A stretch of DNA of 64,000 bases, from contig NZ_REFV01000001.1 in assembly GCF_003688895.1 (NCBI RefSeq), positions 413,503 to 477,502 of the forward strand. Direction: 5' to 3'. Under the pieces are notes generated by a model. The model was not told the DNA's origin. It saw nothing but the letters and a program-made list of their open reading frames with translations, and did no database searches. Positions 8,404-17,559 of the stretch are shown one piece after another. This DNA comes from Dokdonia sinensis (lineage in GTDB: Bacteria; Bacteroidota; Bacteroidia; Flavobacteriales; Flavobacteriaceae). Positions within the stretch are counted from its first letter, which is position 1, and every line of letters starts with the position of its first letter. Position numbers and translations under genes: made by a program.

Positions 8404-10149
8404 CTATTGTGCGACTGCCCTAATGTTATCAAATCTCCATCTTGTGCGGAAATTCGTATCATCCATCTCTTGGCTTATACGAATAGCAACATAGAAGTTT
8501 GCAGTTGTATTTATATCAAATTCTTGACGCTTGAACGTATTGTTTCCAAAACCTTCATCGTTCATATCTGAAGCGGTTTCTGTTCCCATCACTAGCCAAT
8601 CTGCTTCATTAAATGCACCAGAACCGTCATACGTTTCAGAGTAATAGAATGTTATGGTAGCAGCATTCTGACCTCTAAATGCATAAGCTGCATCTATATT
8701 AACTGTAATGTCGCCCGTCCCTTCAAGAAGTGGCGTTACAAGTACATTGTCAAGCAGTCCATTATTTACTGGGTCATTTTGCGTATTGTAAAAAATATTT
8801 AATCCATTATCAGAAGGCATTGTTTCATCTGCAGGATCAGAAAATGAACCATCATTATTAATGACATCTATGAACCTTATATTATCTACAGTTTGTCCAT
8901 TAAGAAGCTGTACATAACCTAGAGTTGATGTGAGATAATCTTCAGATTCGTCAAAACCTTCAAAAGTTTCAAGGTAATCCAGTCCAGCACTATCTGAGTC
9001 ATTGTCTATTAAAGAGATAGTAATTTCTTGAATTTCTATACCTAGAGCTAATCCTCCAGAAGCATCTGTTAGTGTGAGTATGATGTCTTCTATATCTTCA
9101 ACATCCATATCATCCGTGATGTTTAGTGTTATTGCGGCCGAAGTGGCGCCAGATGGAACATTAAAAGTATATGGAGTTTCGGTAGTGCCGTCTACATCGT
9201 AATCTGTTCCTAAGATTGCTGTTCCAGAAATGTCAATAGTAACAGTAGCATCTTCGGTAGTAGGATCTGAGAGGTCAAAAGTAATAGTTGCCGAACCAGC
9301 CTCCTCATTAATTTCAGTTACATTAGACTCACTAAAGTCAATCGTAGGATTATTAACAGTATCATCATTTACTATAGTCACCGTTGTAATCGGTATTGTT
9401 CCAATAGTAAGACCATCTGAAACTTCAGTAATCGTAAATATTACGTTTTTATCGGCCTCAAAAGCATCGTTATCTATAGATTGTATATTAAAATTTGCTG
9501 TTGTATCACCAGCTTCAATAGGAATTGTAAAAGTATCTGTCATTTGACCTACTATCGTATAGTCTGTTCCTAAAACAGCATCTCCAGACGCTGTTACAGT
9601 AATATCACCAGAAGTAGTTGCAGGAGCACTAAGAGCTAGGTTTATTGCAATTTCATCTGAAGATTCTTCGGCTATGGATTGTGTGTCACTAACAAACGAA
9701 ACCAGCGCACTCTGAGGATTGTCATCATCTAAAATGGTGTAACTAAGCAAAGTATTTTCTCCAAGAACCAAGCCGCCGGTTGCATTTGTAAGTGTAATTG
9801 ATAATTCTTCTGTATCCTCTACGATGTTGTCATCTGTAGGAATTATAGAAAAAGAAGTTATAAGTGAGTTGGGCGCAACATCTAGTGTAAAGTTTGCCGC
9901 ACCTTCATTAGTCGTGTAGTCTTCATTATACGTTCCTCCTGCAATAGAGACATCTACAGAACCACCAGAATGATTTGCACGGTCTACACCTATATTTATA
10001 GTAAGCCCTATAGTTGCATTTTCAACTTCTCGTATAGAAGTGATTGAAAATTGCACTTCGCCAGTTTCATTTGCGTCATTGTCATCCGTTTCACATCCAA
10101 AGAAAAACAAGAGACCTAATGTCAAGGTAAGAAAACGTTGTAGTTTCAT
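8404..10149 (-). CDS. Calx-beta domain lipoprotein
   Basis: A 581-residue lipoprotein (LTLGLLFFFGCETDD, lipidated Cys about 19). Three to four Calx-beta domains follow, each ending in a motif of the type ITLTNATGG...LSYTILDDDN, ITEVSDG...TVTIVNDD and LTLTDASGG...ISLIDNDS, with acidic turns that usually bind calcium. From about residue 400 the C-terminal part (YLETFEGFDES...WLVMGTETASD...RWRFDNIRAVAQ) resembles the choice-of-anchor/cleaved-adhesin jelly roll common in flavobacterial surface proteins. No T9SS tail is present, so it is expected to be lipid-anchored. First gene of the cluster running to 6785. Possible role in adhesion or glycan contact is inference. Confidence 0.8.
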   Translation of the reverse strand: MKLQRFLTLTLGLLFFFGCETDDNDANETGEVQFSITSIREVENATIGLTINIGVDRANHSGGSVDVSIAGGTYNEDYTTNEGAANFTLDVAPNSLITSFSIIPTDDNIVEDTEELSITLTNATGGLVLGENTLLSYTILDDDNPQSALVSFVSDTQSIAEESSDEIAINLALSAPATTSGDITVTASGDAVLGTDYTIVGQMTDTFTIPIEAGDTTANFNIQSIDNDAFEADKNVIFTITEVSDGLTIGTIPITTVTIVNDDTVNNPTIDFSESNVTEINEEAGSATITFDLSDPTTEDATVTIDISGTAILGTDYDVDGTTETPYTFNVPSGATSAAITLNITDDMDVEDIEDIILTLTDASGGLALGIEIQEITISLIDNDSDSAGLDYLETFEGFDESEDYLTSTLGYVQLLNGQTVDNIRFIDVINNDGSFSDPADETMPSDNGLNIFYNTQNDPVNNGLLDNVLVTPLLEGTGDITVNIDAAYAFRGQNAATITFYYSETYDGSGAFNEADWLVMGTETASDMNDEGFGNNTFKRQEFDINTTANFYVAIRISQEMDDTNFRTRWRFDNIRAVAQ

Positions 10150-10480
10150 AAGTTTTAGTATTCACTTTTTGATGGTTTAAAAGTCCAACTTTATAACGGT
10201 TTTGGGGTATAATATGCGTCAGATAGCGTCTAAAAAACGTAATAAAACCCTACATTAATGGGATATTCTCATTATAACCCACAATATTTACGTTCTTATT
10301 AATAAAAATGAATACTTAAAATGCCATAACAGAAATAGCAAAGGAGTTCTTGACTTTTTACAATTCAGAATATTGATGGGAAATAAGGGTTACTAACTTA
10401 TTGAGTTAAACCGTGATTTTATACTTAATTCGCTTTCGCGAAAGCGGAATTAAATCCAACTTCATCTTAAAATCTAATAA
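10150..10480. other. intergenic stretch with palindrome
   Basis: Upstream region of the Calx-beta gene and downstream region of the beta-helix gene. It holds the palindrome at 10431-10446 and no visible gene or clear terminator hairpin. Confidence 0.5.
10431..10446. repeat. GCTTTCGCGAAAGC palindrome, intergenic
   Basis: A 16-bp perfect palindrome (CGC/GCG arms) about 35 bp past the stop codon of the beta-helix gene. Confidence 0.95.
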
Positions 10481-12187
10481 TCATTGCTTAATGACTTTAT
10501 TCACTTCCCCATTTGCTGAAACAAAATAAACCCCAGAATTAAGATGAGATGTTCTGATAGTTGCTTTATTATTCTCAATGGTTGTGGGAACTTTAATCTC
10601 TTGTCCAAGAATATTGTAAACTGCAACAGAAACAATAGTATTATTAGTTGCTAAGGTCAGTTGATCTGTAAAAGGATTAGGATATACAGAAACAGAAGCC
10701 AAAACAGCATCTTCCACACTCAAATTTGCTCCAAACTCCACCGCGCCAATATCTGGATTGTCATCTCTAGCGTTCCCAAAGTAATCCTCCTCTGGAGCAA
10801 ATGCAGTATCTGCTTCCCCTATTGCAGGCGAATTTTCTTGTAAGTTAAAATCCGCATTATCCGCATCTTCAAATAATGGATTTGCTTCGATGGTATTTAC
10901 AGCAATGCCCGTAACATCATTATCCTGTGTAAGAGTCCCATTAATGCCAAAAATTACATTATTCCGTACCTCTGCATTATCTTCATTTGCTAGTGAAATA
11001 GGAAAACCACCCCATCCACTATCGATGTAAATAATATTGTTTATAATCTTGTTGTCGCTTCCTCCCTGCGCACTTATCCCGATGTTTCTTCCCTGCGGAT
11101 CATCTGCATACGTTACACTATTTGTATACGAATTGAGATACGCTGTATTATTTACAAAATCTATACGCACACCAGTATTAGAATGTAAACCACTAAAACC
11201 GTTACCATAAGTAATGTTATTCGTAACTAGAAAACGTCCATGAGTCCATCCATTTGCAATATCATTGCGTTGTAGGGAGATTCCTTTACCTTCATCTATA
11301 CGAGGAGTTATGATGGTTTTAGATGGTGCCCAAGAGTAGATTTCATTATAATTATCGTAAACCTCATTATTTCTAATAAAAATTTTATGTCCCGTTTCCG
11401 TATCAAAACTATCGGCATTTGTAACTACGAGACCATGCGTACCAGAATATGACTTGCGCGAGTTATTATAAACCTTATTATTCTCTATCGTAATATAATC
11501 ACAACCCTGCACCCTAAAACCATTACCAGGAGTATCGTGCACATCGTTGTTACGAAAGTTAATGTGGTGCACATTACTAAAGTAAAATCCCCGAGTATCC
11601 GTATAAGATGGACGAGACACGTTATTTAAGACTGGAAAAGTCATATTTTCCACATCTTCATCCGTGGTTCCAGGTTGTACTCTGTAAAGCGTATTCGTAC
11701 TCCCTGACTCACGATATAAAAACTGCAACGCCAGCGCCGTCGACAGCGGAATATTAGGAACCTCACCTCTCAATTCGAAATCCTCGATGTTCAAATAAGA
11801 GCTGTTTGTAACTCTAAAGAGATTTGCCCCATCTCCTTTTATACGCGTATTCCCTTCGTATCCTTTTATACTAATATAATTATCGGGCGTACCGTTCAAG
11901 TTATTGATGCGAATCGTGTTCTCTTGATGCCAGATGTGCGGGTCATTTATGTCACCGCTGTAGCTGTAATCATTAATATAACTATCATTTTTATAGGCCC
12001 CCATTATAAAAAGGGTATCCCCAGGATCAAGCTCATCTAGAGCACGCTCTATCGTTTTAAAAGGTGAGTCGGGACTTGTGCCATTGTTACCATTGCTTCC
12101 AGAATTTTGTTTTACGTAGTAACTCGTCTGAGCACAGCATAATGCCGTGATGAATAGGAAAATAAAGTGGAGGGACTTTTGTAACAT
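10481..12187 (-). CDS. secreted right-handed beta-helix protein with T9SS sorting domain
   Basis: A 568-residue protein with a signal peptide (FIFLFITALCCAQ) and mature start TSYYVKQNSGSNGNNGTSPDSPF, which is typical of pectate-lyase-like beta-helix proteins (DUF1565-type opening with SPFKTIERAL). Many parallel beta-helix coils follow (about 95-450; for example NVHHINFRNNDVHDTPGNGFRV, YITIENNKVYNNS, KIFIRNNEVYDN). The C-terminus (about 495-568) is a T9SS type A domain (VYPNPFTDQL...YNILGQEI...SGVYFV). Such folds act as polysaccharide lyases, hydrolases or epimerases; no catalytic signature is clear. It lies on the same strand as the polysaccharide locus, so an outer-surface role in glycan attack is possible. 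Confidence 0.75.
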   Translation of the reverse strand: MLQKSLHFIFLFITALCCAQTSYYVKQNSGSNGNNGTSPDSPFKTIERALDELDPGDTLFIMGAYKNDSYINDYSYSGDINDPHIWHQENTIRINNLNGTPDNYISIKGYEGNTRIKGDGANLFRVTNSSYLNIEDFELRGEVPNIPLSTALALQFLYRESGSTNTLYRVQPGTTDEDVENMTFPVLNNVSRPSYTDTRGFYFSNVHHINFRNNDVHDTPGNGFRVQGCDYITIENNKVYNNSRKSYSGTHGLVVTNADSFDTETGHKIFIRNNEVYDNYNEIYSWAPSKTIITPRIDEGKGISLQRNDIANGWTHGRFLVTNNITYGNGFSGLHSNTGVRIDFVNNTAYLNSYTNSVTYADDPQGRNIGISAQGGSDNKIINNIIYIDSGWGGFPISLANEDNAEVRNNVIFGINGTLTQDNDVTGIAVNTIEANPLFEDADNADFNLQENSPAIGEADTAFAPEEDYFGNARDDNPDIGAVEFGANLSVEDAVLASVSVYPNPFTDQLTLATNNTIVSVAVYNILGQEIKVPTTIENNKATIRTSHLNSGVYFVSANGEVNKVIKQ

Positions 12188-12359
12188 CGTTTAAGTAGTT
12201 TTGGTTCCCAAAGATCACTTTTTTTACCCATAATGGAGTCCAATAATCGTCTAGATGAGGTATAATCGTGATAAGAATGCTGTAGTAAGTACCATTTTTC
12301 CAACGTAAGTCCTAACCTTCTGACAAATTTCTTTAAAATGTTGGTAACCCTTAGTATTA

Positions 12360-12375
12360 CGCTTTCGCGAAAGCG
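12360..12375. repeat. GCTTTCGCGAAAGC palindrome, intergenic
   Basis: A 16-bp perfect palindrome in the 272-bp gap between the isomerase-like gene and the beta-helix gene. It is 3' of the former and 5' of the latter. Confidence 0.95.
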
Positions 12376-12459
12376 GACTCAGATAAAATTCGCACCTTCA
12401 AACATTCTCTAAGAGATCACAAAGCTGACTTTTTAATTCTCAAGTCTCACGTCTAACAT

Positions 12460-13329
12460 CTACTGAGGAAACAATCCCCAAAGCCCCCGCATATTCTTAT
12501 CTAGAAGCACCTCAGGATCACCACCCTTCACGTGCCCAAGTATTCCCCAAGGTCCATCATACCCCAAATCCAACAAGCGCTGAATCATTTGCTTCTCCAA
12601 CTCACCCTGACCTATGGTCAATATTTTAGGGCCACCGGCCTTCATTCCGTTCAGATTTACACATTTTAAATAAGGCAAAAGCATTGCAATGTTCTCATCA
12701 TAGGCATCTAACTCCTCGTGTGCGTGGTGGAAATTATAAACCACACCTATATTGTATTGCGGTAGTCGATTAATGATCTCAAGCTGATTCTTAGGATCGC
12801 CGTACCAACCTCCGTGGTTATACATATTTATGGTACAACCTATTCTTTCGGCTCTTTGAGCGAGATAGGATAGCATTGATAACGCTTTTGTGAAAGCTTT
12901 ATCATCATCCAACCCATCAAAATACTCAGGATGAAAGCCCACCCAAATCTGAGTCTGCAATCCCGTTTTTTCGAGCGTTTGAAACACCTGCTCACTCATA
13001 GGCTTGAGCTTACCGACGCTGTCTTTCTTATGATTAAGATATAACCAAACAGCGCTTATCTCCACATTCTCAGACCGCGCGATGCCTATCTCCTCCTCCA
13101 TCTTATCAATATGCTCCTGACGACCGCCAAAGGCATATCTATCAAAACCCAACTTCTTCACCATCGCCACACGCTCTGCCGGCCTACGCTTCAGACTATC
13201 AAAAGCCACGATAGACCAAGGGATCAGGTTTTCTTGCGCAAAAGGATACTTAGAAACGTTCTTAGTTTTTTGTGTACCGCAAGAAGACAGAACTAAAGTT
13301 AGAATTATAAATACTAAAAGATTGCGCAT
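12460..13329 (-). CDS. sugar phosphate isomerase/epimerase-like TIM-barrel lipoprotein
   Basis: A 289-residue protein with a lipoprotein signal (IILTLVLSSCGTQ, Cys about 17). The rest matches the xylose isomerase-like TIM barrel (AP endonuclease 2 fold): metal-binding positions look present in NMYNHGGWYGDP, VGVVYNFHHAHEE and GHVKGGDPE. Exported members of this family are common in Planctomycetes and Bacteroidota beside sulfatases, and their substrates are mostly unknown. It lies 9 bp downstream of the DUF1501 gene in a three-gene unit. A decayed repeat copy (CGCTTTTGTGAAAGC) is present at 12883-12897, read as KAFTKA. Confidence 0.75.
   Translation of the reverse strand: MRNLLVFIILTLVLSSCGTQKTKNVSKYPFAQENLIPWSIVAFDSLKRRPAERVAMVKKLGFDRYAFGGRQEHIDKMEEEIGIARSENVEISAVWLYLNHKKDSVGKLKPMSEQVFQTLEKTGLQTQIWVGFHPEYFDGLDDDKAFTKALSMLSYLAQRAERIGCTINMYNHGGWYGDPKNQLEIINRLPQYNIGVVYNFHHAHEELDAYDENIAMLLPYLKCVNLNGMKAGGPKILTIGQGELEKQMIQRLLDLGYDGPWGILGHVKGGDPEVLLDKNMRGLWGLFPQ
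12883..12897. repeat. decayed copy of the GCTTTCGCGAAAGC palindrome
   Basis: CGCTTTTGTGAAAGC differs from the intact repeat only by C to T at the two CpG cytosines, inside the isomerase-like gene. Confidence 0.6.
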
Positions 13330-13338
13330 AGCTATTGT

Positions 13339-14532
13339 TTATCCTAAAAAGTCAAGTTTTGAAAATCCCTTATTGAGTACCTTCTCATCATCTACAGCTA
13401 GCCATTTATCTAAAATCGTAGCATACACTTCCCGAAAATCTACCGAATAGATTAAATCTCCATTTCTATCCAGATTGACAAGGTCCGAAGCTTCATTGTA
13501 AAATCCCGGTTTCTTCAGATTCTTCCCCACCACAAATACATTATTTGCCGTGCCGTGGTCAGTTCCTTTAGCGGCATTCTGTTGTACCCGACGACCAAAT
13601 TCAGAAAAAGTAAGTATCAACGTATCCTTAAAAGAATCGTTCTTTTCAAGGTCTCTCACAAAGGTTTCTAGCGCGTCGCTGTAAGTTTCGTGCAATCGCT
13701 TTTGCCTGTTTTCTTGATTAACGTGGGTGTCAAAACCGCCCATAGATACATAATACACCTTTGTATCTACGTCAGAGTTTATAAACTGTGCAGTCGTCTG
13801 TAACTGTTTCCCGAATGGGTTATCGGGATAAGTTGTTTTAGAACTGTATGTCCCAGTTTTCTCGTGCAAATACTTGGCCGAAGATTTTGCCTCAATCATT
13901 GTTTTATACAAATATCCAAGATTATGCTCGCTCAAGTGCGCATCTGTTTGCTCGTCCAGTACTTTTGAAAAGTATGGCGACGCCATAATTCTATTCAACA
14001 GAGCTGGATTCTTGGTGGCAATTCCGTTAAGCTTCTCTCCTTTTAAAATGGCAGAAAGACTGTCGTCCACCTCAATCCCGTTATAGGGTTTTCCGCCAAA
14101 TTCTTCCACATAGCGCCCGAGCCAACCCGTATTCAAATATTCATTTGCATCGCTCGCGGTGTGCCAAATGTCCGTGCTTCTAAAATGCGACCTGTCCGGA
14201 TTTGGGTAACCTACGTTGTTTATTACGGTCAGATATCCTTTATCGTACAGGTTTTTAAGTCCGCAAAGGTGTTTGTTAAAGCCTAAATCATTTCCTGCTC
14301 TGAGCACCTCACTTTTGGTAACCGCTAAATTAGGTCGGCTCTTGTAATATAGGTCGTTTTCGTAAGGAATTATCGTATTCAACCCATCATTACCTCCCGA
14401 GAGCTGTATCACCACTAACTTCTTAAACGCAGAAACTTCTTTAGGTATCATCTCAAACGCTCGCACAAAATCGGGCACTAGAAAGACGCTACTCGCAAGG
14501 GCACTCTTTTGTATGAACAGTCTTCTTTTCAT
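13339..14532 (-). CDS. DUF1501 family protein
   Basis: A 397-residue DUF1501 protein. The N-terminus MKRRLFIQKSALASSVFLVPDFV has an RR-containing signal of the kind DUF1501 proteins often use for Tat export. Hallmarks are QLSGGNDGLNTIIPY (about 43-57), NVGYPNPDRSHFRSTDIWHTASD, YVSMGGFDTHVNQ, LTFSEFGRRVQQNAAKGTDHGTAN and VDFREVYATIL. The family shares the alkaline phosphatase/sulfatase fold, with metal-ligand-like Asp and His (GGFDTH, TDHG), but a reaction has not been assigned. The DUF1800 gene lies 9 bp upstream; the two are found paired in many bacteria. Confidence 0.88.
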   Translation of the reverse strand: MKRRLFIQKSALASSVFLVPDFVRAFEMIPKEVSAFKKLVVIQLSGGNDGLNTIIPYENDLYYKSRPNLAVTKSEVLRAGNDLGFNKHLCGLKNLYDKGYLTVINNVGYPNPDRSHFRSTDIWHTASDANEYLNTGWLGRYVEEFGGKPYNGIEVDDSLSAILKGEKLNGIATKNPALLNRIMASPYFSKVLDEQTDAHLSEHNLGYLYKTMIEAKSSAKYLHEKTGTYSSKTTYPDNPFGKQLQTTAQFINSDVDTKVYYVSMGGFDTHVNQENRQKRLHETYSDALETFVRDLEKNDSFKDTLILTFSEFGRRVQQNAAKGTDHGTANNVFVVGKNLKKPGFYNEASDLVNLDRNGDLIYSVDFREVYATILDKWLAVDDEKVLNKGFSKLDFLG

Positions 14533-14541
14533 AGCGATAGT

Positions 14542-15969
14542 TTAACACATTTGATATTCCGGCAACGACATCAGCTGGATGCAATAGGCCTGTGTAGTCG
14601 AGCTTTCTAGATTTTCTAGCAGACGCTCTGTGTCCTTGTCTAAAGGAGCTTGTAAGATATGTTGTTGTAAACGCTTTTTTAAGACGACTTCAGCGTTTCG
14701 CGAAAGCGTAATAGCACCCACTTGAAGCGGATTCACATAATTCTCTTCAAAATTTGACCAGTCTGGCTCGGTCTTTAGAAATCTGCGTTTGGTCTTTTCG
14801 GCTTCGTAGTAGTCTTCTAAGGAATCTTCAAACTCCCCTTTTTCTGAAAATTCGATAACGGCATTCGCCAGTATTGCGCTGGGCAAGTTCATTCTGAACA
14901 TCAAGGTGTTCGAATCTATCCAACTACGATTGCCCTTCCACCCTGCAACATTGAGCGGGTCCAGCAATACTTGCCCCATCATACGTTGCAGGAAGAGTAA
15001 CTGCTTTTTCTTTTGAAATTTGACAGGCACCACATTTTGAATCCCTACCATAAGCTCTACAGGCGACTTAATTTTTGCGCCTAGGTGCTGCGCTTCATAA
15101 AACCAGTCCGACTCAAAAATATGGCGCATAAGGCGTTCGATATCGTAATCTTGATAGAAGAAATCTGTCAATGCTTCTACGCGCCGGCTATTGATTTCTG
15201 GATTTACAAAATAGGCATACACTTTTGTACAGATGTGGCGTGCGCATTGCTTTTGCTTAAGGATAATATCGATAATGTCGTCTCCATCCCAATTTCCGGT
15301 CTCGTCCATAAAGGTCTTGACACCCTCATCGTGCTGACGCACGCGCAATAAAAAATCGCCATTGCGGTCAAAACTCCATCCAGTAAACGCCCTAGCAGAT
15401 TCTTTAATGTCCTGCTCCGTATAATTTCCCACACCCAGGGTAAACAGCTCCATTAACTCACGGGCAAAATTCTCATTGGGCTTTTCCTTTCGGTTCTGCC
15501 TGTTGTTCAGGTATTTGCTCATAGATGGAGCTTTGGCAACGGCTTTTACAAAATCACCAAAATTCCCCAGCGCATGCTCCCGCAACAGGTTGTGATAGGG
15601 CAAAATATGCCAAATCGCATTGTCCCGACACACAAACACATTTGTCCAGAATAAGGTCATTTTCTCACGCAGTACAGATTCTGGTTCTGACATTCTCGAG
15701 AGCCACGCATAATTGAGGTCTTTGACCATTTTACGTCCCTTCTGAGCGAGCTCACGAAACTTCTTGTCCTCCATCATCTTCCTTGCGCGGGGTTGTTTAA
15801 GCACTTCAAAGGCACTCAAATCCATTTCCAGCGGTTTGATGGTCTTTGCTGCTTCAAAAAGTGTATCCACAACTTCCCCTCTCGAAGCATCCTCCAACTT
15901 AGAAAGCGCTTTCGGCGAGATGCCAAAGCCCGCTCGCCAGTACAGATGTTTGATTTCTTGAGGGTTCAT
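14542..15969 (-). CDS. DUF1800 family protein
   Basis: A 475-residue DUF1800 protein with the family landmarks LYWRAGFGISP (8-18), REKMTLFWTNVFVC, YHNLLREHALGNFGDF, NENFARELMELFTLGVGNYTEQD, ARAFTGWSF, KQKQCARHICTKVYAYFVNPE and AGWKGNRSWID. No clear signal peptide is present at this start. DUF1800 and DUF1501 are usually adjacent and are thought to act together, but the role is unknown. It is the first gene of a unit with the DUF1501 and isomerase-like genes. Near the C-terminus a damaged palindrome copy is read as TLSRN. Confidence 0.88.
   Translation of the reverse strand: MNPQEIKHLYWRAGFGISPKALSKLEDASRGEVVDTLFEAAKTIKPLEMDLSAFEVLKQPRARKMMEDKKFRELAQKGRKMVKDLNYAWLSRMSEPESVLREKMTLFWTNVFVCRDNAIWHILPYHNLLREHALGNFGDFVKAVAKAPSMSKYLNNRQNRKEKPNENFARELMELFTLGVGNYTEQDIKESARAFTGWSFDRNGDFLLRVRQHDEGVKTFMDETGNWDGDDIIDIILKQKQCARHICTKVYAYFVNPEINSRRVEALTDFFYQDYDIERLMRHIFESDWFYEAQHLGAKIKSPVELMVGIQNVVPVKFQKKKQLLFLQRMMGQVLLDPLNVAGWKGNRSWIDSNTLMFRMNLPSAILANAVIEFSEKGEFEDSLEDYYEAEKTKRRFLKTEPDWSNFEENYVNPLQVGAITLSRNAEVVLKKRLQQHILQAPLDKDTERLLENLESSTTQAYCIQLMSLPEYQMC
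14693..14708. repeat. variant palindrome copy inside DUF1800 gene
   Basis: GCGTTTCGCGAAAGCG: intact TTTCGCGAAA centre and right arm, left arm altered. Confidence 0.8.
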
Positions 15970-15993
15970 TAAAGCGATGTTTCTGTTTAGACT

Positions 15994-16011
15994 ACGCTTT
16001 CGCGAAAGCGT
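15994..16011. repeat. GCTTTCGCGAAAGC palindrome, intergenic
   Basis: An 18-bp perfect palindrome (ACGC/GCGT arms) 25 bp upstream of the DUF1800 start codon. Confidence 0.95.
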
Positions 16012-16107
16012 TTAAATTATAAGTATCTATTTTATATCTGACAATAGATATTTCTTTCCCTACAAACGGAAAAATAGAAATAATCATTGCAGACACGGGA
16101 TGTTGAT

Positions 16108-17559
16108 TTACCCTTTAAAATCGGGATTACGACGAGGCTCCTCAGAAACCGTCTCGATTTTCCACCGCTCCAATCTTGCTTTTAATCGCCTCAAAACAGC
16201 AAGTTCTTGGGCCGAAATCTCGGTCGTTTCGTAGGGGTCTTCATTAAGGTTGTACAGGAAATACTCGCCACTTTCTACTACTTCAGTCATTTTGTAACCG
16301 TCCACCTGAATGACATTTACCCACTCACTGGCAAAGTCGCCTCGCTTCTCATTGTAGCGTGCATAATTTGTGTATTGCCAGATGAGTGCGTCGCGTTTTG
16401 TTTTAATCGCTCCTGCCTGTCCGTCAGGCAGGTTCGCGAAAAGTATTGGAGACAAATCTTCTCCGTCGAGCATATAATTTTCTGGACGCTTTGTATCTGT
16501 AAGCCCCAGAAACGTAGGATACAAATCAACGTGAATTATAGGCTCCGTCGACACCGAATTAGGCTTTATTTTGCCTTTCCACTTAAAAATATATGGAACC
16601 CGGATGCCTCCTTCCAGTGTCTCACCTTTCACCCCACGATACGGCTGATTGAAAATATTGCTCTCAGTCTTATAATGCCCGTTATCGCTCGTAAAGACGA
16701 CTATTGTATCTTCTTCAAGACCTAAATCTTTGAGCGCTTGTAAAAGTTGGCCTACACTCTCATCCAGACTTTTAATCATTGCTAGGACTTTGATTTCATC
16801 TTTACCAACATCTGGATTGCCTTTGAGCTTTTCTTTAAAATGTTTTAAATATTCAGGTTTTGGCTCCAGCGGTTTGTGTACCAAATAATAAGGCACATAA
16901 GCAAAAAATGGCGTATTAGTTTCCTTTGATTTCTTAATAAAATCAATCGTCTTAACCGTGATATGGTCGGCGCTGTATAGGGAATTATCCACCTCTAGCT
17001 GAGTGGGTGAAGTTTTAAAGTTGTAATGACCTGTGACTTCATAACCCTCGTCAAAACCTTGATTTTGAATCTGTAATTCGTTTTTACCCAAATGCCACTT
17101 ACCATAAGCCGAAGTCGCATAGCCATTTGCTTTTAAAGCTTCGGCGATGGTGATTTTTTCTAAGTTCAAACCTGCGCCAGAGCCTTTGACTTTATTGATT
17201 TCTGGAGGCAGAAATTTCATTGCCTCTAGCGTTTTTTTATCGGTTTTGTAACGGTCTGCGACTCTATACACCTTATGGCGTGGTGCGTACCGCCCAGAAA
17301 TAATAGAAGCTCGTGATGGCGCACAGGTTGGGTCGTTGCTGTAGCCGTTTGTAAAGTGCATCCCTTCTGAAAATAAGGTATCAATATTAGGCGACTCCAC
17401 AAGCGGATTCCCATAGCAATGAAGTGCATTAATGCCCAAATCATCGGCGAGGATGAAGAGAATATTGGGTTGTTTTGTCGCAATCGTTGATTGCGTTTGT
17501 TGTGCGCTACAGGAATGGAATAGAGCGACCAAAATGATGATAAGTACTCCGTTTCTCAT
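16108..17559 (-). CDS. S1-type sulfatase (arylsulfatase family), lipoprotein
   Basis: A 483-residue type I sulfatase. A lipoprotein signal (IIILVALFHSC, Cys 17) places it in the cell envelope. LFILADDLGINALHCYG supplies the metal-binding aspartates, and C79-A-P-S-R is the maturation motif in which Cys becomes formylglycine. Further active-site pieces are YGKWHLGKNE and VVFTSDNGHYK. An insertion read as LPDGQAG (residues about 377-383) comes from a palindromic repeat at 16412-16432. Its start overlaps the stop of the upstream sulfatase by one base, so they are translationally coupled. Sulfated glycan is the likely substrate; sulfate position is unknown. Confidence 0.92.
   Translation of the reverse strand: MRNGVLIIILVALFHSCSAQQTQSTIATKQPNILFILADDLGINALHCYGNPLVESPNIDTLFSEGMHFTNGYSNDPTCAPSRASIISGRYAPRHKVYRVADRYKTDKKTLEAMKFLPPEINKVKGSGAGLNLEKITIAEALKANGYATSAYGKWHLGKNELQIQNQGFDEGYEVTGHYNFKTSPTQLEVDNSLYSADHITVKTIDFIKKSKETNTPFFAYVPYYLVHKPLEPKPEYLKHFKEKLKGNPDVGKDEIKVLAMIKSLDESVGQLLQALKDLGLEEDTIVVFTSDNGHYKTESNIFNQPYRGVKGETLEGGIRVPYIFKWKGKIKPNSVSTEPIIHVDLYPTFLGLTDTKRPENYMLDGEDLSPILFANLPDGQAGAIKTKRDALIWQYTNYARYNEKRGDFASEWVNVIQVDGYKMTEVVESGEYFLYNLNEDPYETTEISAQELAVLRRLKARLERWKIETVSEEPRRNPDFKG
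16412..16443. repeat. composite: palindromic repeat of the CCTGCCTG/CAGGCAGG type abutting a half GCTTTCGCGAAAGC copy
   Basis: The inverted arms CCTGCCTG and CAGGCAGG with a short centre span 16412-16432 and are followed directly by TTCGCGAAAAG, the right part of the window's main palindrome. It lies in frame in the sulfatase gene. Confidence 0.75.

Noticed and set aside
8376-8462. An upstream extension of the small exported protein into the Calx-beta gene
   Set aside because: Starting there would bury the signal peptide and overlap the neighbouring gene; the Met at 8375 gives a normal exported protein.
12112-12303. A 63-codon minus-strand frame at the start of the beta-helix gene
   Set aside because: It overlaps the signal-peptide coding region in another frame and shows no features of its own.
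16207-16725. A 172-codon frame on the plus strand opposite a sulfatase gene
   Set aside because: No recognisable domain or signal peptide, unusual composition, and it lies fully antisense to a gene with clear catalytic motifs.
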